In this document: one piece after another, positions 34,048 to 43,976 of the stretch
Numbering within the stretch: the stretch's first letter is position 1
How the letters are laid out: every line of letters begins with the position of its first letter
NCBI GenBank assembly: GCA_910579295.1
Contig: CAJTTC010000001.1
Coordinates: forward strand, 186,001-250,000
Reading direction: 5' to 3'
From: an uncultured Christensenella sp.
GTDB taxonomy: Bacteria; Bacillota_A; Clostridia; Christensenellales; Borkfalkiaceae
Length of the DNA: 64,000 bases
Program-made: the position numbers and the translations under genes
The notes under the pieces: model-generated
What the model was told of the DNA's origin: nothing
What the model saw: the letters and a program-made list of their open reading frames with translations, nothing else
Databases searched by the model: none

Positions 34048-35502
34048 ATGAAGAAGAAATTTTTAGGTGCACTTTGCTTATCATTGGCGTTAGCCTTAAC
34101 CGTTCCTCTTGCGGCCTGCGGCGGTGGCGGCGATGACTTAAATGAGGACGGTACCTGGTGGTCAACCACTGGCGAACTGAATAAAGACGCAAATGGAGAC
34201 ATCGTGTTTGACGACGTAAGTCTCCGCATGTCAACGATTGTAAGCGGGGTAGATAAAACGCCTTTCGGCGATATAATCGCGCAGTTCAATGCGCAATACC
34301 GCGGGAAAATCAATATCAATGTCATCTATCTTCAGGGAGATAATTTTGAAAAAGACGTTACGATGAAGGTTCAGCAAAATGCGAATAACGCCCCCGATAT
34401 CGTAATGCTGCATCAGGAATCTCTGAAGGGGTTTCTGGATTATAAGGTAATTCAGCCTTACGATCTCGCTATGGAGGAAACGGGTGTAGAGATTGATTTG
34501 ACCGCATTTGCGCAAGGAGTCAATCAATACGCCCAAGCGGGCACCGAATATCAGTACGGCGTTCCCTTTGACGCGGCGGGCATGGTCGTTTATTACAATA
34601 AAGATTTGTTGAAAGAGACTACCGGTTCGGATAAGGTGCCTCAAACGCGCAGCGAGCTTTTGTCGGTTTGCAAGCAATTCAAAGACAAGAATTCTGGTAA
34701 TTACCCTATCTCCTGGGAAATGAGCGGAGACTTCTTCTGTCAGTATTTAATGCCTACGGCGGTTTTGCAGAACGGCGGTTATCTGTATAAGGAAGATTTG
34801 TACGCAGATTGGTACAACAATGAAACGCAACGCGGTATTTACAAAAATGCAATCCAATCCGTGCGTTCTTATATCGACAGCGGCTATGCGAAAAAGGGCG
34901 TTCACGAGATGGCCGGCGCGACGGATTTTATGCAAAACAAATCGATTTTCTACGTAACCATGCCTTGGTACCGTGAAAATATTGTCAGCGGTTACGCTAC
35001 AATGAATCAGATAACCGTAGCAGAGGCAGAAGCAAAAATAAGCGGCACAAGCGTGTCGGGTTGGTTTGCTATGGAAAACGAAACGTCCGAAAACGCCAAA
35101 AAGATTTTCGGCGATTCGCATATGTTCGCAATGACAAAAACGGTAAAGGACATTAACAAAAAAGCGGCTGTTTGCGAGTTTGTAAAATGGTTCACACAAA
35201 ATGCCGACGTCGGCGCGCAATGGGCGGAAGCGGGGCACGTTACTCTGTCGAATACCATCGCAACCTCAACGACGTATACGGAAAACAAAAACGTCGTCAA
35301 CTTTATCAATAACTGGTATCCTCATTTGGACTCGTTTACGACGATGGGGATAACGCCTTATTATTCAACCGTCAGCGAAAATTTAAAAACGCTTTTGTCC
35401 GAATCGCTGCTTTTGGATAGCCCCACGGAATCCGCTTATCTGGAATTGATAAAGACAAAACAGAACGCGCTCAATTCCCGAATAGATATGTTTAAAATGT
35501 AA
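34048..35502 (+). CDS. Sugar ABC transporter solute-binding lipoprotein
   Basis: The 484-residue protein has a lipoprotein signal with LAAC (Cys24) followed by a Gly-rich linker. The family 1 solute-binding fold is visible in INVIYLQGDNFEKDVTMKVQ, PDIVMLHQES, YQYGVPFDAAGMVVYYNKD and the late AVCEFVKWFTQN. It is captured by the permeases that start 17 nt downstream. A 100-nt gap before it contains an imperfect hairpin that may adjust expression relative to the upstream GH97 gene. Confidence 0.88.
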   Translation: MKKKFLGALCLSLALALTVPLAACGGGGDDLNEDGTWWSTTGELNKDANGDIVFDDVSLRMSTIVSGVDKTPFGDIIAQFNAQYRGKININVIYLQGDNFEKDVTMKVQQNANNAPDIVMLHQESLKGFLDYKVIQPYDLAMEETGVEIDLTAFAQGVNQYAQAGTEYQYGVPFDAAGMVVYYNKDLLKETTGSDKVPQTRSELLSVCKQFKDKNSGNYPISWEMSGDFFCQYLMPTAVLQNGGYLYKEDLYADWYNNETQRGIYKNAIQSVRSYIDSGYAKKGVHEMAGATDFMQNKSIFYVTMPWYRENIVSGYATMNQITVAEAEAKISGTSVSGWFAMENETSENAKKIFGDSHMFAMTKTVKDINKKAAVCEFVKWFTQNADVGAQWAEAGHVTLSNTIATSTTYTENKNVVNFINNWYPHLDSFTTMGITPYYSTVSENLKTLLSESLLLDSPTESAYLELIKTKQNALNSRIDMFKM

Positions 35503-35519
35503 CTTAAGAGGTTGGGAAA

Positions 35520-36554
35520 ATGAAGTATTTTGAAAATAGCGTGAGAGACGAAAATTTGATAGCAAGGCGGCGTCAAAGAGCCAAAGAGCAAGTCTCTGCT
35601 TACGCGCTTTTGTCTCCGTTTATTATCGTTTTCGTGCTCTTTTCGCTGCTGCCTTTCGTTATGGGGTTTGTGTACTTGTTTATGAAATACGACCCTTACA
35701 ACTTAGAAGCGACGCAATTTTACGGCTTAAAGAATTTCGAGACGTTGTTTAACACTGAAAATTCGATGTCCAAAGAGTTTTGGGAATCGTTCGGTCCCGT
35801 TACCGTGTACGCGCTCTGCACGTTCCCTATCGGTACTATAGTGGCGTTTGTACTTGCGTATTTTGTCAATATGTGCCCTCCCGGCTACAAATTTTTCAGG
35901 GCGTGTATCTATCTCCCCAGCCTTGTCTCCATATCTATTGCAGGTATTGTATTCTGTAATATCTTCGGACCGAGCGGATCGGGGCTTCTGAACTCCTGGT
36001 TCGGCACGAATATCGATTGGTTGGGCGGCAAACCTTTTCAGGACGACTTTTTAAGGTGGGTGATTATCCTTATCGTATGCGTATGGCTCGGCACGGGCGG
36101 AAACTTCGTCATCTATGCGGGCGTTTTGAAAGATATTCCCAAATCGTTGTACGAGGCGTGCGAAATGGACGGCGGCGGCAGATGGCGCAAAATTCTGCAC
36201 GTAACGCTTCCGGGTATGAAATCCACGCTTTCGCTTACGATGTTTGGCGTAATCGTCGGTATGCTGAGTTTATACGGTCAGCCGTATGTGTTGAACACCA
36301 TAGAAAACGAGAATATTCTCGTCGGTCCTATGATGTGGATACAAAAATACTTAACGGCAGGACTTGAATATGCAAAGCTTACGGGCTATATCTGCGCGGC
36401 GGCTTTGGTGCTCGGTATTATCTCCGCGGTACTCGGTCTTATTCAGCGCATAGCTATGGCGGATAGGAATCACGGCGATAAATATTGCGCGGCTTACGCA
36501 AAATACTCGGATTTAAAGGCGCAAAGCGTTAAGTATAAAGGGGGTACAAAATGA
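35520..36554 (+). CDS. Sugar ABC transporter permease (MalF/UgpA type)
   Basis: The 344-residue protein has six predicted membrane helices and the EAA coupling loop LYEACEMDGGGRWRKILHV near 205-225, the site that contacts the ATPase. Its N-terminus is cytoplasmic. It overlaps the second permease gene by 4 nt (ATGA). Confidence 0.9.
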   Translation: MKYFENSVRDENLIARRRQRAKEQVSAYALLSPFIIVFVLFSLLPFVMGFVYLFMKYDPYNLEATQFYGLKNFETLFNTENSMSKEFWESFGPVTVYALCTFPIGTIVAFVLAYFVNMCPPGYKFFRACIYLPSLVSISIAGIVFCNIFGPSGSGLLNSWFGTNIDWLGGKPFQDDFLRWVIILIVCVWLGTGGNFVIYAGVLKDIPKSLYEACEMDGGGRWRKILHVTLPGMKSTLSLTMFGVIVGMLSLYGQPYVLNTIENENILVGPMMWIQKYLTAGLEYAKLTGYICAAALVLGIISAVLGLIQRIAMADRNHGDKYCAAYAKYSDLKAQSVKYKGGTK

Positions 36555-37483
36555 TGAACGGTCCGAAAACAAAAAAGCGGCTTACAAAATCTCAGCTTAC
36601 TGCCCGCCGTGAAAAGACTGTGGCGTTTATCGTCCTTGCGATTGCCGCGTTATTGTTTGTATTTCCGTTAATTTATATGTTGGGCACGTCGTTTAAATCG
36701 GACTTCGATTTGCAGATGCACCCCGATAAGATTTTTCCCTCTCCCGGTCAATGGACGTTGAAGCATTATAACGGCTTCTTTATCACCCATAGCGGAGAGC
36801 TCGACAATATGCCCAAGTGGATGCTCAACTCCATATGGAGTACGGCGGCTGCCGTAGGACTTACGCTCTTGACGGATCTGATTGTGGCATACGTCGTAGT
36901 TTTCCTACGCTGGAAGGGTAAAAAGGTGTTTATGAAGGCGCTTTTCGCTTGGATGGCAGCTCCCGCCGTGATAGGCACCGCACCCGGACTTATGATATAC
37001 CAGACGGTCAGGAACGCGCTCGGCGTCAGCTCGCAAGCCGGCACTTACGCGCTCGTGTATTTTTGGATGATAGTACCGGGGATTACGGGCGTGTTCAACG
37101 TAATATTGATGCGCAACTTTTTCAAGACCATACCGGTTGATATTATAGAGAGCGCAAAAAGCGACGGCGCAAGCCATTTTACGATATTCAGAAAGATTGT
37201 TTGTCCGCTTGCAAAATCAACGATGATGGTAATCGTCCTGTTCACGTTTTCGGCGTCTTGGAACAATTTGCAAGGGCCGCAGCTTCTGATGGCGGGCGAG
37301 GGGCAGTATATCCAAACTATCACCGTTGCGCTTGCCGAAAGCTACGGCGGCAGCTCCGCCTGGGGCGCGCAAGGCGTGTCTATGGCGACGGCGGTATTCT
37401 CAATGATACCGGTACTCATAATATTCATATTCACGCAAAACAAAATGATAGAAGGACTCGCGGCAACGGGGGTAAAGGGGTAA
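36551..37483 (+). CDS. Sugar ABC transporter permease (MalG/UgpE type)
   Basis: The 310-residue protein has six predicted helices and the EAA loop IIESAKSDGASHFTIFRKIV near 198-217. It pairs with the upstream permease to form the channel. The next gene, 3 nt after its stop, encodes the ATPase, so this locus carries its own energising subunit. Confidence 0.9.
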   Translation: MMNGPKTKKRLTKSQLTARREKTVAFIVLAIAALLFVFPLIYMLGTSFKSDFDLQMHPDKIFPSPGQWTLKHYNGFFITHSGELDNMPKWMLNSIWSTAAAVGLTLLTDLIVAYVVVFLRWKGKKVFMKALFAWMAAPAVIGTAPGLMIYQTVRNALGVSSQAGTYALVYFWMIVPGITGVFNVILMRNFFKTIPVDIIESAKSDGASHFTIFRKIVCPLAKSTMMVIVLFTFSASWNNLQGPQLLMAGEGQYIQTITVALAESYGGSSAWGAQGVSMATAVFSMIPVLIIFIFTQNKMIEGLAATGVKG

Positions 37484-37486
37484 ATT

Positions 37487-39262
37487 ATGATAAACGAAAA
37501 TACACAGAGCGAAGAAACGTTTTTATCTTTGCGCCATCTTGTAAAGGTATATCCCAACGGCGAAAAAGCCGTTTACGATTTCAATCTCGAAATAGCCAAA
37601 AACGAATTTATCGTCATCGTCGGACCTTCGGGTTGCGGTAAGTCAACGACCCTTCGTATGGTTGCGGGGCTTGAAGATATTACGGACGGCAATATATACC
37701 TCGGCGACGAACTGTTGAACTATAAGCCGTGCAAAGACAGGCATATGGCAATCGTGTTCCAAAGTTACGCTTTGTATCCGCAGATGAACGTCTATCAGAA
37801 TATCGCGTTTCCGCTCGTAATCAATTCTTATTCCGCGCCCGTCGTTAACCAAACTCTTTTAAGCTGTGCGCAGGTTAATGAGTTGATCGAGTGTATCGGC
37901 GTTGAAAAGGTAGCTAAGGCATTTGCCGAGGTTACGGAAAAGAAGCCCAAATTCGGGGAATTTACCGATGACCTTGCGGCACTTCTCGATATCGAATACT
38001 GCTCGGCAAAATTGCTTGTAAAACTTTACAACTCTCTCGATAGGGAAAGCAAGAGGGCAATCGCGGAAAAAGCAGACGAAATTTTGTCTGCGTGGAAGGT
38101 GAAAATTGCCGAAGCGGAACAAGCCGAAAAGGTCAAACTCAAAGCCGAAAACGTAAAGCTGAACGAGAATTTCCACGTTCTGAACGAGGACGGCACGGAA
38201 AAATCGGTAATGAGAAAGCTCACCCGCTACGAAATAAAGACGAGGGTTTACGAAACTGCCGATAAGCTGGATTTGACGCCTTACCTTGATAAACTGCCCA
38301 AAGAGCTTTCGGGTGGTCAGATGCAGCGTGTCGCGCTGGGTAGAGCGATAATAAAGAATGTTCCCATATTCTTAATGGACGAACCGCTCTCCAACCTCGA
38401 CGCTAAGCTTCGTCTTACGATGCGCAGCGAAATCGTAAAACTGCACAATCGCATTAACGCTACGACGATTTACGTAACGCACGACCAGATAGAAGCTATG
38501 ACCATGGCTACGCGCATAGTCGTTATGAGCCGTGGATTCGTTCAGCAAATAGGCAGCCCCGAAGAGATTTACAATCATCCCGTAAACGTATTCGTGGCAA
38601 AGTTTATCGGCTCGCCGTCTATGAATATGTTTGAAATGGATTACGACAGGCAGAAGAACGCTTTCTCTTACGACGGTTTCGATATCCCTGCGGAAAAAGG
38701 TTTCAAAGTTAAATACGAAACTTTTTATGAAACCAAATGCAGGGAATTCGAGGAAATCAATGAAAATTTCGACGAGACATCCCGCGAGAAAATTCTTAAA
38801 ATTCTCTCCGTTCTCGGCGAGCATAAGCAGAAAGCGGCTTCGGCAAAAAAGCGGAATTTCATAATGCGTACTATCGACTTTTTCAAAAAACTCTTTGAGA
38901 AGAAAGAGAAAAAAGAGGTGGACGTTTGGTTAAAGGAAAGAACGATAGCCAAGGAAAAGCTCGAAGAACTTAAATCCTGCATAGAAAACGGACACAAGGT
39001 TCTTATCGGTATCCGTCCCGAACGCCTCGAAGTAGAAAAGGCGGAAGAGGGCAAGAAGTACGACAACTGTTATGTGATAGAGCCTACTTTAACCGAACTT
39101 TTGGGAGGCGAGTACAACGTGCATTTCGAGTTCTGCGGCAGAAATATGGTCGGCAAGCTCGATGCGAAATATAAACTGAATTCGGGCGATAAAATCGCAG
39201 TAAGATTTTCTGCGGAAGATTTATATATCTTCGATCCGATCACGGGAGACGTAATCAAATAA
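37487..39262 (+). CDS. Oversized UgpC/MsmX-type sugar ABC ATPase with two inserted segments
   Basis: The 591-residue protein has Walker A GPSGCGKST near 46-54, Q-loop VFQSYALYP near 90-98, signature LSGGQMQR at 274-281, Walker B IFLMDEP near 294-300 and H-loop THDQ near 331, followed by a regulatory domain with the IGIRPE motif near 507-512. Typical members are about 370 residues. The extra length comes from two places. About 130 residues (roughly 113-244, many charged) fall between the Q-loop region and the helix leading to the signature, and about 95 residues (roughly 405-500, Lys/Glu-rich) fall inside the regulatory domain. Catalytic motifs are intact. The insertions are in frame and share the neighbours' codon use, so they are not sequencing errors. 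Confidence 0.85.
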   Translation: MINENTQSEETFLSLRHLVKVYPNGEKAVYDFNLEIAKNEFIVIVGPSGCGKSTTLRMVAGLEDITDGNIYLGDELLNYKPCKDRHMAIVFQSYALYPQMNVYQNIAFPLVINSYSAPVVNQTLLSCAQVNELIECIGVEKVAKAFAEVTEKKPKFGEFTDDLAALLDIEYCSAKLLVKLYNSLDRESKRAIAEKADEILSAWKVKIAEAEQAEKVKLKAENVKLNENFHVLNEDGTEKSVMRKLTRYEIKTRVYETADKLDLTPYLDKLPKELSGGQMQRVALGRAIIKNVPIFLMDEPLSNLDAKLRLTMRSEIVKLHNRINATTIYVTHDQIEAMTMATRIVVMSRGFVQQIGSPEEIYNHPVNVFVAKFIGSPSMNMFEMDYDRQKNAFSYDGFDIPAEKGFKVKYETFYETKCREFEEINENFDETSREKILKILSVLGEHKQKAASAKKRNFIMRTIDFFKKLFEKKEKKEVDVWLKERTIAKEKLEELKSCIENGHKVLIGIRPERLEVEKAEEGKKYDNCYVIEPTLTELLGGEYNVHFEFCGRNMVGKLDAKYKLNSGDKIAVRFSAEDLYIFDPITGDVIK

Positions 39263-39316
39263 GAAAAAATGAAAGAATTTTACGCTGAAAAGCGTTAAAT
39301 AAAAAAGGAGGAAATT

Positions 39317-42300
39317 ATGAACAAAAAAACCAAATGGGCAATTCCTTTTGCGGTACTTGCCCTGTCATGCGGCATTGCGGCAGGGTGTAGCGGCGGTCAT
39401 GAACACAGCTACACGGAATGGGGTTATAATGAAACCCAGCACTGGAAGGAATGTCCCGATGACAACGAGATTGACGAGAGCAGTAAGGCAAACCACAACT
39501 TTATCGACGGGTCTTGCGAATGCGGTAAATCTCAACCCGTTAAAGACGTAACCATAACAAACGGAACGACAGATACGAACGGCACGGTTACGCTCAGCAA
39601 AACGACGGGAAAGACGGGTGATTCCGTAACGGTAACCGTAGCTCCGAACGAGGGCTATCAGCTTAAATCTCTTACTATAAACGGCGTCAACGTATTCGGT
39701 GTGATGACGGGCAATACATACGAATTTAAGGTTTCCGACGATACGACGGTAATCGCCGTATTTGAAAAAATCGCGTCAAGCTCCGTCAACGCGGTGATTA
39801 GCGGTAAAAAATATGGCGTTACGGGCAACTCTCTCACGGCGGGAACAGAAGTTACCATTTCCGCAACGGGCAGGGACGATATTGTTACGAAGATTAAAGC
39901 CGAGGGCGACCAGCTGGTTATTAAAGTAGACGAAATCGCAGGCGACAACTGGTCCGTAAAGGTGGACGGTTACGTAGCGGCGACGATTATTATACCGAGA
40001 GACGCGGAATATACCACCGCAATCGCTCTCGAATACGACCTTATGGAAAACCTTAAAAATACTTGGGGCAATGCCGACTCCGTTGATTTAAGCAATCAGA
40101 ACGAAGGTAAGATTAAGCATACGGGCGGTTACGTTCAATGGGTATCGAGCAAAAATTCTTATGAATCGGTCGCAATTACGGCAACGGTAGGAAAGGGCGG
40201 TTTCCGTCAGGGCGTGTTTATCCGTTTTAAGGGCGAAACTTACGACGAAGATAAATACGTTATGGTATCCAAAGAAAACGAACAGAAAATCGGCTGGTGC
40301 GCCATGGGCGGCGAATCGGATTATAGGGGTAGCGCAATTTCTCAATGGGAAGATAATATTAAGCCGCTTACAAAGGACGGGTATGAACTAACGCTTGTCC
40401 GTGACGGCGCAGACATTTATTTCTTTGTGGACGGCGAATATATAAACAAGAAAACGTTTAGCGATTATGCGGACAAAGAGTGCTACGTAGGCTTGTTCTG
40501 TACGGACGCCACCGCAATGGAAAACAGCGAAAGAACGTTCAGCATCGGAACATATGACGATTTCTTTAAGGCGGTAACAATCACGGATACCACCGAAACG
40601 GGCGCAAAGGGCAGCGTAACGCTTCCCGAAGGCGAACACAAGGTAGGCGAACAGGTTGAGATTACCGTTACGCCTGAAAGTGGCTACGTGGTCGACTCGT
40701 TCACGGTGAACGGCACGGAGTATGCGGACAGAGTCGCAAACGGAAAGGTTACCGTTACGCTTACGAAGGCTACCGTGGAAGTGAAGGCAACGTTTGTAAA
40801 GTCGGCTTTCACCGCAAGCAACGAAGTATGCCCCCAGGGAACGTATGACTTTGATTCGTATATCGTAAACGATATGTTGGTGCTCGGCTACAAGCGTTAT
40901 AACGCTTCGGGCGACGTGCCCTCTTACGGCGGTTTGATCGGGAACGGTCTTGACGGCATTACCCGTTACGGTAACGATTTCAACGGCGGTACCGGCAACA
41001 TCAATTTCAAAGCCAACGGAACCACGAATTCGAACTGTCTGTTCCTTAATAACGGACAATATATAGATATTACCGTTAAAGTACCCAAGAACGCAAAACA
41101 AATCCTTGTGTTTACGGGAACTTATGACGGCGGGGATAAAACCATTACCTGCAATCTTTACAACGCAGACGGCCATTGCGTCGGGAACGGTACGTTCCTT
41201 CACACGCGCGGCGATAATCCTCGTGCCGACCTCGTTACGTTCGACGTCGATACAACCGAATTCGGCGCAGACGGGGAGACCTTTACTTTGAGAATCGGAG
41301 GCAACTGCTCGACGACGGTTGCGGCGATTGCCGTGCTCGGCGAAAAGCACGAAGTTACGATAACCAACGGAACCACGGATACGAACGGAACGGTTACTAT
41401 TACAGGTACGACTGGAAACAAGATTACAACCGGCGGAGAGGTTACGGTCGCCTTGGCGCCGAGCGTGGGTTACAGGATCAAAGACCTGAAAGTTAACGGT
41501 CAGTCGGTTTTCGCTTCCGTAGTAGATAACGAGTATACCTTTATTGCCATTCAAGACGCTACGGTAGTTGCGGAATTTGAACAGCTTCAACTCGTTGGAG
41601 TTACGCTTACAATCAACGCAACCGATTATGCAAACAAAGCCGTAACGCTTGCGGACGGCACACAAATTACTTTCGCGGATGTGAAAGGATTTGCTGATTA
41701 TACCTACACGGTTGGAGCCGTGGAGAACTTCACGCAGATGTACGCAGGCACTTATAAGGTTATGTGCAACGGCTATTTTGAAACGACGGTAACAGTTGAA
41801 GCCGGTAACGGTCAAATCACGGTAAACTTATCCGAGCCGATCGCGACCCCTTCGGCAAATGCCGGGAATGAAATCACCGTAAACGAAGATAAGACGATCA
41901 CGATCCACGGCAACGGCATTGCGGATAGAAACAGCGATCGCGCGATTTCGGCGGATTTGAAGCTCACCGACGAGCAGAAGAACTCCACGGGACTGACGCT
42001 CACCTTCACCGTAAAGGGTACGAAGAAGGACAACAGATTCGGCGACGACTGGGCGGCAAGCAGATTCGGCGTTCAGCTTGGTGAAGGCGCACTTGGATTC
42101 TTCGTGTTCGCTCGCAACAATTCCGCGCCTACTGCGGCGGATATCGTAAAACTTCCCGAAAATTCTCTGGGCATGAACGGCGTTGAACACAAGTGGCACG
42201 GCGACGATACCGCGTTGGCATGGCTCACGGCAGCGGCATTCTCGGAGAACGGCTTGCAGATGAAAGTCGAGCGCAAGAACGGTGTGATCAGCGTGTATGC

Positions 42301-43885
42301 GAAGAACGGCGAAAATTGGGTGCTTTTGAGCGAGGATGAACAGAATAAGAATAATGGCGGAACAGCAAACGAGAATCCTTCCTCGGGCGGCGATTTGACA
42401 ATCGCGAACAACGTACTCAATGAGATTAAGTTCCTCGGCGGCGGCGACCACTGGACGTTCTCCGATATCAGCGTTACGCTTCCTGCGGAGTCCGAAAAGG
42501 CTAATCTCACGACAAGCGTCAACAACGGTGAATACGGCTCGATCGCAACGGATATTCAAAACTACTACAAGGGCGACAAGGCAATCCTCACGATAACGGC
42601 AAGTCAGGGCTACGAGCTCGAAAAACTCGTAATCGGCGAAACCGAAGTTACCGAAGGGTGGATGAAAAACGGTCTTGTTTATACATACGAATTGACGCTC
42701 GCAGGTGATACGACGGTCGTCGCGCACCTAAAAGAAATTCCCGTTCCCAAGGTAACGCCCGATATTACGGTTTCCGGCGCGAAGTACGGCTCGACCGAAA
42801 CGCCTGATATTGCAGAAAATACCCAAATCACATTGACCAATGCGGACGCGGGATATACGTTTACGGGCTCGGTCGGCGCAGACGGCAAGGTTACGTTCAC
42901 CGAACAGGTCTACGTATCTACATACACCGTAAGCGCGGAGGGCTATTTCGACGGCACGGTTGTAATTACGGAAGATACGGCGAACGCAATCGCATTGACG
43001 CTGTACGTCAAGACCGTAGACTGCGAAATTACGGTTGGCGAAACGGGCGACGGCGCGAAGTTCGTTGCCGAAGGCGCACAACTTACCTTTACCAAGGGCA
43101 ACGTTACAAAGACGGCGACTGTTACGGACGGAAAAGTCAAGCTCACCGACGTGTTGACGGGTGATTGGAAAACGACGGCAAAATTCGGCGGTTATGAATT
43201 GCACCTCGGCTGGACGACGGTAGACAAGAGCGGTGCGGCTAACATTACGGTAGATGCAAGCGGCATTATGTGGGCGAAGAAAGAGAAAGAAATCGTTTCC
43301 TCGAATATTAACGAAAGCACGGTTGAGATTATCACAAATCAAGGCTACCACAACAAAATCACGCTTGCTAACGCTGTAGAGGGCGGAGCGATGGCATTTA
43401 AGTTCGCGCTTCCCGATAGCGTGCAAACCAAATTGCAAGAGGGCGGAAACGTAAATGCCACGGTTACTATGCCGGTCGGAAATGACGACGAGAGCCTTTG
43501 GGTCATCTTCCACATTGAAAAAAGCGGCGAGAACAAAAAGATTCAGTTCGCGTATTATGACAAAGTCGATGGCGGAAATTGGTTTGATGAATCAAAAAGA
43601 CTTGACCTTTCCGCGCAATGGGATACTCTTGTAGCCGGCGGACTTTGGATTGTTGTAGATTTGAACAAGGACACGGGTGCGCTGACGACTTACGTGGGTG
43701 CAACGCTTGAAACGGCGACCGCGCAGGATTACGAAAGAACGTGCACGCTTACAAACAAGTCGATTAACAAAATCGAAATCGGAAACGCATTAGAAGCGGC
43801 AACCGATAATCTTCTCGTTACCTTCAAGTACGGCGCAACGGTTCAGGATTTGGGTATCGGCAATACTCCCGCTAACGACGAATAG
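39317..43885 (+). CDS. Large surface lipoprotein with four divergent InlB B repeats and lectin-like domains
   Basis: The 1522-residue protein has a lipobox IAAGC (Cys24) and a short Cys/His segment (WKECPDDNE, CECGKSQ). Divergent B repeats lie at about 78-152, 419-495, 679-755 and 1063-1140; two share the start ITNGTTDTNGTV. Between them are beta-rich domains of about 160-200 residues that resemble concanavalin-like or DUF1080 sugar-binding folds (about 250-415, 850-1060 and 1320-1520) and short carboxypeptidase-regulatory-like modules. No catalytic motif was found. It is probably a glycan-binding or adhesion protein on the cell surface that holds substrate near the exo-enzymes. AAGGAGG precedes the ATG. 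Confidence 0.8.
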   Translation: MNKKTKWAIPFAVLALSCGIAAGCSGGHEHSYTEWGYNETQHWKECPDDNEIDESSKANHNFIDGSCECGKSQPVKDVTITNGTTDTNGTVTLSKTTGKTGDSVTVTVAPNEGYQLKSLTINGVNVFGVMTGNTYEFKVSDDTTVIAVFEKIASSSVNAVISGKKYGVTGNSLTAGTEVTISATGRDDIVTKIKAEGDQLVIKVDEIAGDNWSVKVDGYVAATIIIPRDAEYTTAIALEYDLMENLKNTWGNADSVDLSNQNEGKIKHTGGYVQWVSSKNSYESVAITATVGKGGFRQGVFIRFKGETYDEDKYVMVSKENEQKIGWCAMGGESDYRGSAISQWEDNIKPLTKDGYELTLVRDGADIYFFVDGEYINKKTFSDYADKECYVGLFCTDATAMENSERTFSIGTYDDFFKAVTITDTTETGAKGSVTLPEGEHKVGEQVEITVTPESGYVVDSFTVNGTEYADRVANGKVTVTLTKATVEVKATFVKSAFTASNEVCPQGTYDFDSYIVNDMLVLGYKRYNASGDVPSYGGLIGNGLDGITRYGNDFNGGTGNINFKANGTTNSNCLFLNNGQYIDITVKVPKNAKQILVFTGTYDGGDKTITCNLYNADGHCVGNGTFLHTRGDNPRADLVTFDVDTTEFGADGETFTLRIGGNCSTTVAAIAVLGEKHEVTITNGTTDTNGTVTITGTTGNKITTGGEVTVALAPSVGYRIKDLKVNGQSVFASVVDNEYTFIAIQDATVVAEFEQLQLVGVTLTINATDYANKAVTLADGTQITFADVKGFADYTYTVGAVENFTQMYAGTYKVMCNGYFETTVTVEAGNGQITVNLSEPIATPSANAGNEITVNEDKTITIHGNGIADRNSDRAISADLKLTDEQKNSTGLTLTFTVKGTKKDNRFGDDWAASRFGVQLGEGALGFFVFARNNSAPTAADIVKLPENSLGMNGVEHKWHGDDTALAWLTAAAFSENGLQMKVERKNGVISVYAKNGENWVLLSEDEQNKNNGGTANENPSSGGDLTIANNVLNEIKFLGGGDHWTFSDISVTLPAESEKANLTTSVNNGEYGSIATDIQNYYKGDKAILTITASQGYELEKLVIGETEVTEGWMKNGLVYTYELTLAGDTTVVAHLKEIPVPKVTPDITVSGAKYGSTETPDIAENTQITLTNADAGYTFTGSVGADGKVTFTEQVYVSTYTVSAEGYFDGTVVITEDTANAIALTLYVKTVDCEITVGETGDGAKFVAEGAQLTFTKGNVTKTATVTDGKVKLTDVLTGDWKTTAKFGGYELHLGWTTVDKSGAANITVDASGIMWAKKEKEIVSSNINESTVEIITNQGYHNKITLANAVEGGAMAFKFALPDSVQTKLQEGGNVNATVTMPVGNDDESLWVIFHIEKSGENKKIQFAYYDKVDGGNWFDESKRLDLSAQWDTLVAGGLWIVVDLNKDTGALTTYVGATLETATAQDYERTCTLTNKSINKIEIGNALEAATDNLLVTFKYGATVQDLGIGNTPANDE

Positions 43886-43926
43886 GGCGGCGAAAAACAG
43901 TAATAACTTAATTGGACGGATTTAAG

Positions 43927-43949
43927 CGGGGCGGCGTAACGCCGCCCCG
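43927..43949. other. Very stable GC hairpin between two lipoprotein genes
   Basis: CGGGGCGGCG-TAA-CGCCGCCCCG is a perfect 10-bp stem with a 3-nt loop and no T-tract. It may stabilise an mRNA end or reduce read-through between the 1522-residue and 313-residue lipoprotein genes. Confidence 0.6.
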
Positions 43950-43976
43950 TAAATCTCAAACCGAAAGGAGCAAATT

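Noticed and set aside
40388..41815. 475-codon open frame on the minus strand opposite the large lipoprotein
   Set aside because: It lies wholly inside a well-supported lipoprotein gene, has no ribosome binding site or recognisable domain, and similar antisense frames occur opposite many genes here because of codon bias.
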